The notes beneath the pieces were generated by a model. The model saw nothing but the letters and a program-made list of their open reading frames with translations. It was not told the origin of the DNA and made no database searches. Below, in pieces: positions 17,850 through 25,583 of a stretch of 64,000 nt of DNA. A program made the translations under genes and the position numbers. The stretch's first letter is position 1; each line of letters opens with the position of its first letter. The stretch lies in NCBI RefSeq assembly GCF_900104795.1, contig NZ_FNTG01000002.1, positions 2,790,001-2,854,000 of the forward strand, in the 5' to 3' direction. Source of the stretch: Burkholderia sp. WP9 (GTDB lineage: Bacteria > Pseudomonadota > Gammaproteobacteria > Burkholderiales > Burkholderiaceae).

Positions 17850-19226
17850 ATGCAGCAACCCATTTCATCCACCCAGGCCGACGCCGCGACGCCGAAAGGC
17901 GCCGCGGTAAGCACCGCGCGCCGCTCGAAAGCCCGCTATCAGATTCTGGCGCTGCTCGCGGTCGGAACGATGATCAATTATCTCGACCGGACGGTGCTCG
18001 GCATCGCCGCGCCGCAGTTGACCAAAGAGCTCGGCATCAACGCCGCGCTCATGGGGCTGCTTTTCTCGGTGTTTTCGTGGAGCTATGTGGCCTCGCAGAT
18101 TCCGGGCGGTCTGTTTCTCGACCGCTTCGGCAGCAAGCTCACTTATTTTCTGTCGATGACCTTCTGGTCGCTGTGCACGCTCGCGCAAGGGCTGGTGCAC
18201 GGCATCGGCGGGCTGTTCGCGTTCCGGCTCGGCCTGGGCGTCTCGGAAGCGCCGTGTTTTCCGACCAATAGCCGGGTGGTCGCCACGTGGTTCCCGCAGA
18301 GCGAACGCGCCATGGCGACGGGCACGTACACGGTCGGCGAATACATCGGCCTGGCTTTTTTCAGCCCGTTCCTGTTCATGCTGATGGGCGTTTTCGGCTG
18401 GCGCTCGCTGTTCTACGTGGTGGGCGGCGTCGGACTCGTGTTCGGCGTGATCTGGTGGATGTTCTATCGTGAGCCGCGCGATCACCCGTCGGCGAATCAG
18501 GCGGAACTCGACTATATCGAAGCGGGCGGCGGTCTCACGAGCGCGAAGAAGAGCGGCGATGCATCGGACGCCACAGGTGCGGCGGCGAAGGCGAAGAGCG
18601 GCTTCGAATGGCGCACCATTGGACGGCTGCTCAAGCATCGTCAACTGGCCGGCATCTGTCTCGGCCAGTTCGCCGGTAACTCGACGCTGGTGTTCTTCCT
18701 GACCTGGTTCCCGACCTATCTCGCCACCGAACGCCACATGGCATGGCTGAAGATCGGCTTCTTCGCGATCATGCCGTTCATTGCCGCGTCGATCGGCGTG
18801 ATGTTCGGTGGCATTTTCTCCGACTGGCTGCTGCGCCGCGGCAAGTCGGCGAACGTGGCGCGCAAGCTGCCGATCATTGCCGGGCTGCTGCTCGCGTCGA
18901 CTATCGTTCTCGCCAACTATGTCGAGAGCAACGTGGCGGTGATCGCGATTCTGTCGGTGGCGTTTTTTGCGCAGGGCATGGCGGCGCTGGGTTGGACGCT
19001 GGTGTCGGACATCGCGCCGGAAGGCCTGCTCGGCGTGACCGGCGGCATCTTCAACTTCGCCGCCAACCTGGCCGGCATCGTGACGCCGCTGGTGGTGGGT
19101 TTCATCGTCGCGGCAACCGGCTCGTTTGTCGGCGCGCTGGTGTTCATCGGCGCGATTGCGCTGGTCGGCGCGCTGTCGTACATCTTTATCGTCGGCGATA
19201 TCAAGCGGATCGTGCTGGTGGATTGA
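17850..19226 (+). CDS. MFS transporter, anion:cation symporter (ACS) family
   Basis: A 458-residue inner-membrane symporter with 12 predicted segments. The ACS-type start MINYLDRTVLGIAAPQLTKEL is followed by FSVFSWSYVASQIPGG and DRFGSKLTY. Family members import sugar acids and related organic acids with protons. It follows the dehydrogenase by 45 bases and is probably the shikimate/quinate importer of this cluster. A bidirectional terminator follows. Confidence 0.9.
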   Translation: MQQPISSTQADAATPKGAAVSTARRSKARYQILALLAVGTMINYLDRTVLGIAAPQLTKELGINAALMGLLFSVFSWSYVASQIPGGLFLDRFGSKLTYFLSMTFWSLCTLAQGLVHGIGGLFAFRLGLGVSEAPCFPTNSRVVATWFPQSERAMATGTYTVGEYIGLAFFSPFLFMLMGVFGWRSLFYVVGGVGLVFGVIWWMFYREPRDHPSANQAELDYIEAGGGLTSAKKSGDASDATGAAAKAKSGFEWRTIGRLLKHRQLAGICLGQFAGNSTLVFFLTWFPTYLATERHMAWLKIGFFAIMPFIAASIGVMFGGIFSDWLLRRGKSANVARKLPIIAGLLLASTIVLANYVESNVAVIAILSVAFFAQGMAALGWTLVSDIAPEGLLGVTGGIFNFAANLAGIVTPLVVGFIVAATGSFVGALVFIGAIALVGALSYIFIVGDIKRIVLVD

Positions 19227-19244
19227 GCGGTCCGGGACCGGACG

Positions 19245-19284
19245 AAAAAAACGGGACGTGGCGCGAGCTACGTCCCGTTTTTTA
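19245..19284. terminator. Bidirectional Rho-independent terminator
   Basis: ACGGGACGT and its complement form a 9-bp stem around a 10-base loop, with an A run on the left and a T run on the right. It separates the convergent MFS and TetR genes and should work in both directions. Confidence 0.88.
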
Positions 19285-19298
19285 CTTTGAGGCTTGCC

Positions 19299-19994
19299 TC
19301 AGTCGTCCTTGCGCACGAAACGCAGTACGGCATCGACGATCATGGCGCGATGCCGCGCGCGCAAGCGCGGATGCGACGGATCGCGCCCGAACGCCGCGCC
19401 GAAGGTATGGCGATTGCCGACGCGGTGAAAGCACAGCGAGCTGATCAGCAAATGCAGATCGATCGGATCGAGGTCGCTGCGGAATTGTCCGGTCGCGATA
19501 CCGCGCTTGAGCAGGTCTTCGATCGTATGAATCACGGTGACGTTGCGGCCTTTGAAGCTCTTGACCTGCTCGACGTACTTGGCGCCGTGAATATTTTCGA
19601 TGGTGACGAGCCGCACGAAATCGCGCTGACGGTCGTGATAGTCGAACGTGAACTCGACTAGCGCGCGCATTCCCTCGATCGGGTCGAGTTCGCTGACGTG
19701 CAGATCCTGTTCGAGCGCGCGAATGTCTCCGTACACCTTTTCCAGCACCGCCTGGTACAACCCTTCCTTGCTGCCGAAGTAGTAGTACAGCATGCGCTTG
19801 GTGGTGTTCGTACGCTCCGCGATCGCGTCGACGCGCGCGCCAGTCAATCCCATCGCGGAGAACTCCTGGGTCGCGACCTCGAGGATGTTGCGCTTCGTCT
19901 GTTCGGGATCGTACTTGCGCCGGGTGTCGGTACGCGGACTGTCGGACGGGATGCCGTTGGTATCAGGCTCGGCAGCCTTGCTTCCCTTTTTCAT
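19299..19994 (-). CDS. TetR family transcriptional regulator
   Basis: A 231-residue regulator. The TetR helix-turn-helix is at residues about 32-80 (ILEVATQEFSAMGLTGARVDAIAERTNTTKRMLYYYFGSKEGLY split across the helices). The C-terminal ligand domain contains RDFVRLVTIENIHGAKYV, as in regulators of aromatic and shikimate catabolism. It is convergent with the quinate/shikimate operon and probably regulates it and/or the oxidase gene upstream at 20089. The choice between them is inference. Confidence 0.85.
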   Translation of the reverse strand: MKKGSKAAEPDTNGIPSDSPRTDTRRKYDPEQTKRNILEVATQEFSAMGLTGARVDAIAERTNTTKRMLYYYFGSKEGLYQAVLEKVYGDIRALEQDLHVSELDPIEGMRALVEFTFDYHDRQRDFVRLVTIENIHGAKYVEQVKSFKGRNVTVIHTIEDLLKRGIATGQFRSDLDPIDLHLLISSLCFHRVGNRHTFGAAFGRDPSHPRLRARHRAMIVDAVLRFVRKDD

Positions 19995-20088
19995 TGTGTA
20001 TTCGAGCGGCAGTGACGGCGCATTCTAGCATGGCCAAACTGGCGTCCGACGCGGGTCCCGGGCATAAGCGGCCGTGTATTGGCCAACG

Positions 20089-21369
20089 TCAAACAGTGGG
20101 CCTGCGGCGCGCGGCGAGCGCGTCGCGCGTCTGCATCGCGGTGTAGGTGAGTTGCGCCGCCGCGAGACCCAACGCGCCATACGTCGGAGTCAAACCGAAA
20201 GACGCGAATGCCTCGGGCACCGGACGCTCGCCCGCAATGGCCGCCGCCAGCAGTTCGCCGGACACGGTAGTCGGCGCCATGCCGTGCCCGCCGAAGCCGA
20301 CCGCATACCAGACGCCGTCGGTGCTGCGGCCGATTTGCGGCATCTTGTGCCGCGCATAGCTCATCAGGCCGCCCCATGCGTGTTCGATACGCACGTCGTG
20401 CAGTTGCGGATAAACCTTGAGCAGATCGCGCCGCAAGAGCCGCGCGATCACCTCGGGCGCGCGGTCACGCACCGAAATGCGGCCGCCCCACAGAATGCGA
20501 GTGTCGGGCAGCGGCCGGTAATAGTCGAAGGCGAAGCGGGTGTCGTAGACGGCGGCGCGGGTGTCGATCGCATCTTTCAGGCGTGCGCCGAGCGGCTCGG
20601 TGGCCATCACGTAGGTGGCGATCGGCAGCACCGCGCGTTCGACGCGCGGGTAGACGTGCCGCGCGTAGCCGCCGCCCGCCATCACGACGTGGCGCGCTTC
20701 CAGCGCGCCGTGCTGTGTGTGCACCACGAACCCGTCGCCATCGCGCTGCAGACGCACGACCGGCGAGTGCTCATGAATCTGTACGCCGGCACGGGCCGCG
20801 GCGCCGGCCACGCCGAGCACGTATTTGAGCGGATGAAAGTGGAACGCGTTACGCTCGAATAGCCCGCCGTGATAACGGCGCGTCTTGAGCTGCGAAGCCA
20901 ACTGTTCCGCCGTCACCGGTTCCCACTCGACGCCGAACGAATCGCGCATGAGGCGACGCTGCGACTCGAGCCGCGCCGGTTCGTCGAACCAGTTGGCGAG
21001 GATCACGCCAGCGTCGGTCGCGTCGCAGTCGATGCGATAGCGCGCGATGCGCTTTCTCATCAGATCGACGGCGTCGGTGGTCAGCGTATACAGCTCGCGG
21101 GCGCGAGCCGCGCCGAGGGTTTTCAGCAGATCTGCGCAATCGAGGCTGTAGCCGCCGAACACGAACCCGCCGTTGCGCCCGGAGGCGCCGAACCCGACCT
21201 GACGGGCTTCGAGCACGGTGACGTCGGCGACGCCCCGCTCGGCGAGTCCCAATGCCGTGGACAATCCCGCGAGACCGCCGCCGATGATGCAGACATGGGC
21301 GCTACGGCGCCCGGCCAGCGGCGCATAGGCGGACGAACGCGTGACAGTGGCTTCGTAAAAGCTTTGCAT
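20089..21369 (-). CDS. FAD-dependent amine/amino-acid oxidase (PuuB/DadA-like)
   Basis: A 426-residue DAO-fold flavoprotein. The FAD motif CIIGGGLAGLSTALGLAERG starts near residue 26, and GFGASGRNGGFVFGG and GFGGHGMAPTTVSGE are typical of gamma-glutamylputrescine oxidase-like enzymes. It should oxidise an amine or amino acid to the imine with release of peroxide or electron transfer. No putrescine-pathway genes lie next to it. Start 21369 gives a typical N-terminus. Confidence 0.85.
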   Translation of the reverse strand: MQSFYEATVTRSSAYAPLAGRRSAHVCIIGGGLAGLSTALGLAERGVADVTVLEARQVGFGASGRNGGFVFGGYSLDCADLLKTLGAARARELYTLTTDAVDLMRKRIARYRIDCDATDAGVILANWFDEPARLESQRRLMRDSFGVEWEPVTAEQLASQLKTRRYHGGLFERNAFHFHPLKYVLGVAGAAARAGVQIHEHSPVVRLQRDGDGFVVHTQHGALEARHVVMAGGGYARHVYPRVERAVLPIATYVMATEPLGARLKDAIDTRAAVYDTRFAFDYYRPLPDTRILWGGRISVRDRAPEVIARLLRRDLLKVYPQLHDVRIEHAWGGLMSYARHKMPQIGRSTDGVWYAVGFGGHGMAPTTVSGELLAAAIAGERPVPEAFASFGLTPTYGALGLAAAQLTYTAMQTRDALAARRRPTV

Positions 21370-21511
21370 AGGGCTAGGGTAGCGGCAATCGCGCGCTTGC
21401 GTCCAGCCGTTGCGCGATCCGCTTGTCAAACGGTGGATACGAAAGGCCGGCACCCGCGTCGAGCGAATGCCGGCCTGGGCGGACCAGGCGTCGAGGCGAA
21501 CGGGAGCGGCC

Positions 21512-22294
21512 TCAGGACACCGGCAGCAACTTGCCGGTGAACACCACCGGACCGCTCGGCGCGTTGTGATCGGGCGAGCCGCCCGGCGCTTCGATCGAGA
21601 CGGCCAGCGCCGCGTAACTCTCCGGCTTCTGCTGACCGGCGGTGACCTTGCCGTTCGCGCTGTCCGGCAGCATGCCGAGCGAAACCGGGTGGCCGCTCGC
21701 CGGAATGCCCCACAGTTCCATGGCCCGGCCCGCGGGCAGATCGACCTTGCCGAGCGGATGCACGGTCATGGTCGAATGCGCTTCGTCCCACGCGACCAGC
21801 ATGACCGGATGCGCGTCCTTATTGTTCAGCACGGCCACATGCGACACGGCCGTTTCGGGTTGCTGAGCCACGGTCGGCGCCGTGACAGGCGCGGTGGCGG
21901 ACGGCAACAGTGAGCGCACGGCGACCACCAGGGCGACTGCCGCGACACCCGTGACGCCGAGTGCCCAGCCGCGCCAGAACGCCAGGTTCTCGAACAGGCT
22001 GCGCGACGGCCGCGCCGGTATTTCCACCACGCTGCGCGGGCGTGCCGCTTCCCGCGCCGCCGTGAGGCCGAGACGCCGTTCGATGGCTTCCCACACGGCG
22101 GCCGGCGGCATGCGCGGCTCCGCGAGCTCGGCCATTGGCGAGATGCGGCGCTGCCATTCGTCGACGGCCTTGCGGATCGTCGTGTCGTGGTCCGCGTAGC
22201 GTTGAAAGCGGCGGCGCGCGCCACCACGCAGCGTGCCGAGCACATATTCGGCGGCCAGCAGATCGACTAGCTGAGGATAGCGATGGAGATTCAT
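21512..22294 (-). CDS. Anti-sigma factor (RskA-like)
   Basis: A 260-residue single-pass membrane protein. The cytoplasmic N-terminus (AAEYVLGTLRGGARRRFQRY) is the zinc-less anti-sigma domain, a membrane segment lies at about 110-132 (GWALGVTGVAAVALVVAV), and the periplasmic C-terminus contains GRAMELWGIPASGHPVSLG, typical of anti-sigma-K proteins. Its ATG overlaps the sigma gene's stop by one base (TGATG), so the two are made together. It should hold the ECF sigma factor inactive at the membrane. Confidence 0.9.
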   Translation of the reverse strand: MNLHRYPQLVDLLAAEYVLGTLRGGARRRFQRYADHDTTIRKAVDEWQRRISPMAELAEPRMPPAAVWEAIERRLGLTAAREAARPRSVVEIPARPSRSLFENLAFWRGWALGVTGVAAVALVVAVRSLLPSATAPVTAPTVAQQPETAVSHVAVLNNKDAHPVMLVAWDEAHSTMTVHPLGKVDLPAGRAMELWGIPASGHPVSLGMLPDSANGKVTAGQQKPESYAALAVSIEAPGGSPDHNAPSGPVVFTGKLLPVS

Positions 22295-22863
22295 CACTCG
22301 CCTCCCAGGCAGGTCTTGAGCTTGGCGAGGCCGCGTCTGATCCATGACTTGATGGTGCCGAGCGGCACCGTCAGCACTTCGGCGATCTCGCTATGGCTCT
22401 GGTCGCGCAGGTAGGCGAGGGCAACTGCCTGACGCTGCGCCGGCTCCAGTTGCTGCATGCAGCCGGCCAGCAAACGTGCCTGCAGGCTGACCGCCGTCAG
22501 CGCTTCGGGATCCGGATCGCCGGTTGCCACGAGATCGTCCAACGCATCGCTCCATTCTGTTTCCTGCGAGTTGACCCGCCGCAGGTGATCGAGAGCACGA
22601 TTACGGACGATTGCCGACATCCACGTCATCGGGGCGGACAGCGCGCGGCGATAGTCGCCGGCAAAGCGCCAGATATTGACGAAGCTGTCCTGCAAGACTT
22701 CTTCGGCCCACTCGTGCTTGCTCAATATACGGAGAGCAAGGCCAAACAGTTTCGGGGCGGCGAGATCATATAGCTCGCGCAATGCCGCGCCGTCCTGTTT
22801 GGCGACACGTTCGAGCAGCTCGGCGAGGGTTTCCGGCGTCAGTTCTCGAGGATTGGCGGTCAT
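22294..22863 (-). CDS. ECF sigma-70 family factor (SigK-like)
   Basis: A 189-residue extracytoplasmic function sigma factor. Region 2 is at about 25-90 (LYDLAAPKLFGLALRILSKHEWAEEVLQDSFVNIW, split across helices) and region 4 at about 130-185 (EPAQRQAVALAYLRDQSHSEIAEVLTVPLGTIKSWIRRGL). Pairing with the RskA-like anti-sigma immediately downstream supports group assignment. The stimulus and regulon are not visible. Confidence 0.93.
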   Translation of the reverse strand: MTANPRELTPETLAELLERVAKQDGAALRELYDLAAPKLFGLALRILSKHEWAEEVLQDSFVNIWRFAGDYRRALSAPMTWMSAIVRNRALDHLRRVNSQETEWSDALDDLVATGDPDPEALTAVSLQARLLAGCMQQLEPAQRQAVALAYLRDQSHSEIAEVLTVPLGTIKSWIRRGLAKLKTCLGGE

Positions 22864-23312
22864 GGAGAAAGTTAGGGTGAGCTTGCGGGCCTATGTTACT
22901 CAATTTCTCCGTCGTCTTATATGCGGTTTTTTTCGTTGGGCGCGCATCCGTTGAGGCGAGGTTCGCGTATGTGGCTGCAGAGCCCGGCGTTGCGTGGGTT
23001 GCGTGCGTTCGTTCGCGCGATGACAGGATGGCGGGCGAAGAGGACACGGGGTGCGTGTGAGTGAGGGTAGGGCCGTTGCGCCAGTCGATGAACGGCGGGC
23101 AACGGAGCCACGCGATGCGGGACGGATAGCGCATGGCGGGTGGTTTGACAAAGCACGGGGGGCACGGCTCATTCCTGATGAGGTCGAGGGCGGCTGTCGA
23201 TGGATTGGCAACCGCCTTCGACCGGAATGGGTTGGCCGGCTCAGGTCATGCTTGCTGGCGTCCGCATGTGCGTCTGCATGTGCGTCCGGTCGCGCTTCGA
23301 CGCGCCTTCGGC
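22864..23312. other. Intergenic region without a convincing gene
   Basis: About 450 bases upstream of the sigma factor and downstream of the aldolase-like gene. It should contain the sigma operon promoter. Near 23268-23290 the 11-mer GCATGTGCGTC occurs twice in a row with one change. Open frames here lack coherent composition and ribosome binding sites. Confidence 0.5.
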
Positions 23313-24245
23313 TTATCTCCCCCAGCGCAGCACCAGCGGATCGAGCCGTCGCGCGACCTTCAACAGTCCTTCGCGTGTGGCCGGATGCATTTGCGGTAAT
23401 GGATGGCGTACCGCGTCGGAGCGGATCACGCCGCCTTCCTTCATCAGCGCCTTGCACGATGCGAGGCCGCCCTGGCGGTTTTCGTAGTTGATCAACGGCA
23501 GCCACTGCTGATAGTGGGCGGCGGCCGCCTCGGTGTCGCCGGCCGCATAGGCGTCGACGATCAGACGGATGCCGTCGGCGTAGCCGCCGCCCGTCATCGA
23601 TCCGGTTGCGCCCGCATCCAGATCGGCCATCAGCGTGATCGCCTCTTCGCCGTCCCATGGACCCACGATTGCGTCGCCGCCCAGCTCGATGAGTTCGCGC
23701 AGCTTGTTCGCCGCTTGCGGCACTTCGATCTTGAAGTACGACACGTGATCGATCTCGCGCGCCATGCGGGCGAGAAACGGCGCCGACAATGGCGTGCCGC
23801 TCACCGGCGCGTCCTGAATCATGATCGGAATCGAGATTGCGTCGGACACGGTCCGGTAGAACTCGTAGATGCCGCGCTCGCCGACGCGGATCGTCGCGCC
23901 GTGATACGGCGGCATGATCATGACCATCGCGGCGCCCGCGGCCTGTGCGCTGCGACTGCGCTCGGCGCACTGGTGCGAACTGAAATGCGTGGTCGTGACG
24001 ATCACCGGCACGCGGCCCGCGACGTGTTCGAGCGCCACGTGCATGAGCGTCGTGCGCTCGTCGTCGGACAGGGCGAACTGCTCGGAGAAGTTCGCCAGAA
24101 TGCACAGCCCGTTCGAACCCGCGTCGATCATGAAATCGATGCAGCGTTTCTGGCCTTCGAGGTCGAGCCGGCCGGCGTCGTCGAAGATGGTCGGCACGAC
24201 GGGGAACACGCCGCGCAAGGCGCTAGAAGTGGATGCCTGAGTCAT
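23313..24245 (-). CDS. DapA-family enzyme, probably 2-keto-3-deoxy-L-arabonate dehydratase-like
   Basis: A 310-residue TIM-barrel enzyme of the dihydrodipicolinate synthase family. The Schiff-base Lys lies in YFKIEVPQAANKL. The canonical catalytic Tyr position reads IMIQDAPVSG instead, so the mechanism differs from true DapA. GPWDGEEAITLMADLDAGATGSM is typical of keto-deoxy-pentonate dehydratases. It is divergent from a GbpR-like LysR gene, which supports a pentose or fucose acid substrate. No arabinose transporter or dehydrogenase is adjacent, so the exact substrate is uncertain. Confidence 0.8.
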   Translation of the reverse strand: MTQASTSSALRGVFPVVPTIFDDAGRLDLEGQKRCIDFMIDAGSNGLCILANFSEQFALSDDERTTLMHVALEHVAGRVPVIVTTTHFSSHQCAERSRSAQAAGAAMVMIMPPYHGATIRVGERGIYEFYRTVSDAISIPIMIQDAPVSGTPLSAPFLARMAREIDHVSYFKIEVPQAANKLRELIELGGDAIVGPWDGEEAITLMADLDAGATGSMTGGGYADGIRLIVDAYAAGDTEAAAAHYQQWLPLINYENRQGGLASCKALMKEGGVIRSDAVRHPLPQMHPATREGLLKVARRLDPLVLRWGR

Positions 24246-24360
24246 GGTGATAAGCGTTGTCGCAAAGTGTGGGTCGATTCCATGCAGGATGGCTGTCGCC
24301 GACTATACGGAGCTGGACCCGGCAGGTATATTGAATTGTTTCCATCTTGTGATCGCTTTT

Positions 24361-24387
24361 GCGACTCACCTTCGCGACTCACCTTCG
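24361..24387. repeat. 13-bp tandem duplication before the LysR gene
   Basis: GCGACTCACCTTC occurs twice in direct tandem, ending about 18 bases before the LysR start codon. It lies in the leader of the regulator gene. No function is evident. Confidence 0.7.
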
Positions 24388-24404
24388 CGTTCGCTCGGCA
24401 AGCC

Positions 24405-25388
24405 ATGAAAGACACCCTGAACCTCCTGCTCTCGAAACTGCGCATGAAGCAACTCCAATTGCTGATTGCGCTCGACGACCAGAAGTCGCTGCACAAAGCC
24501 GCCGGTGCGATGTCGCTGACGCAGTCGGCGGCCAGCAAGGCCTTGCAGGAACTGGAGTCGATGCTCGACGCGCCGCTCTTCGAGCGGTCGAAAAGCGGCA
24601 TGATCCCGAACCAGCTCGGCCATTGCGTGATCCGCTACGCGCGCCTCGTGACGACGGATCTCACCGCGCTCTGCCAGGACGTCGCCGAGATACGTTCCGG
24701 GCGCGGCGGGCGTCTCGCGATCGGCGCGATCATGGGCGCGATTCCGGAGTGCGTCGTGCCGGCGCTGAATCAACTGCATGCCGGGCAGCCGAACCTTTCC
24801 GTCGAAGTGGTGGAAGACACGAGCGCGCGCATGCTGCAGCAACTCGACGACGGCCGGCTCGATCTGGTAATCGGTCGCGCGGCGGTGGCGGCCGATCCAT
24901 CGAAGTATCACTATCGTCCCCTAGGCGACGAGCCGCTCTCGGTGGTGGTGGGCTACGGTCATCCGCCGTTGCCGAGGAAAGAGGTGAAACTGCGCGATCT
25001 GGCCGGCCATCGCTGGGTGATGTATCCGTCGCACATGCCGCTGCACGCGCTGCTCGAACGTGAGATGGATCTGGCCGGTCTGGACATGCCGGACAACCCG
25101 GTGTCGACGGCTTCAACTTTCGTCACGGTCGCTCTGCTGCAAAGCAGTCACGATCTGGTTTCGCTCTTGCCTACCGCGATCGCAGATATGTTCGTGCGGA
25201 AAAGGATGCTGCGCCTCGTTCCGGTGAAACTCAAATCGCCGTCGCAGACTTTTGGCGTTGTCACGCGCAAGGGTGGGGAGCTGTCGCCGCCAGCGGAACA
25301 GTTCGTCGAATTGTTGAGTGCGCAGGCGGCGAAGCCGACGCCAAAACGGTTGCCGGAGCACACGGCACGAAAGCAAAAAAGCGCCTGA
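24405..25388 (+). CDS. LysR family regulator, GbpR-like
   Basis: A 327-residue transcription factor. The N-terminal winged helix (RMKQLQLLIALDDQKSLHKAAGAMSLTQSAASKALQELE, split over helices) occupies about 10-70, and the rest is the type 2 periplasmic-binding effector domain. The DNA-binding region resembles GbpR, which controls sugar-binding protein genes in Azospirillum and relatives. It is divergent from the keto-deoxy-sugar acid enzyme at 23313, its likely target. The gene's stop codon lies inside a terminator hairpin loop. Confidence 0.88.
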   Translation: MKDTLNLLLSKLRMKQLQLLIALDDQKSLHKAAGAMSLTQSAASKALQELESMLDAPLFERSKSGMIPNQLGHCVIRYARLVTTDLTALCQDVAEIRSGRGGRLAIGAIMGAIPECVVPALNQLHAGQPNLSVEVVEDTSARMLQQLDDGRLDLVIGRAAVAADPSKYHYRPLGDEPLSVVVGYGHPPLPRKEVKLRDLAGHRWVMYPSHMPLHALLEREMDLAGLDMPDNPVSTASTFVTVALLQSSHDLVSLLPTAIADMFVRKRMLRLVPVKLKSPSQTFGVVTRKGGELSPPAEQFVELLSAQAAKPTPKRLPEHTARKQKSA

Positions 25389-25401
25389 AGCGGCGCTTTT
25401 T
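25376..25401 (+). terminator. Rho-independent terminator overlapping the LysR stop
   Basis: AAAAAGCGCC pairs with GGCGCTTTTT around a 6-base loop that contains the LysR stop codon. The compact hairpin with a T run ends the LysR transcript. Confidence 0.85.
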
Positions 25402-25583
25402 CGACACGCGAAAGACTTTCAATATCTCACGGCGATCGCCACTGCGCCATGCGTCGCAAAAGGGTGTTGTAGCCGCGACACTCTCGGGTAAATCCGTACC
25501 GATCGCGGCTTCATGTTCCGCGCTACACTCCTTCGAAGGTGCGCCAGGTCAGAAGAGCATGGCGCCCGCTCGGGGAGAGCAGC

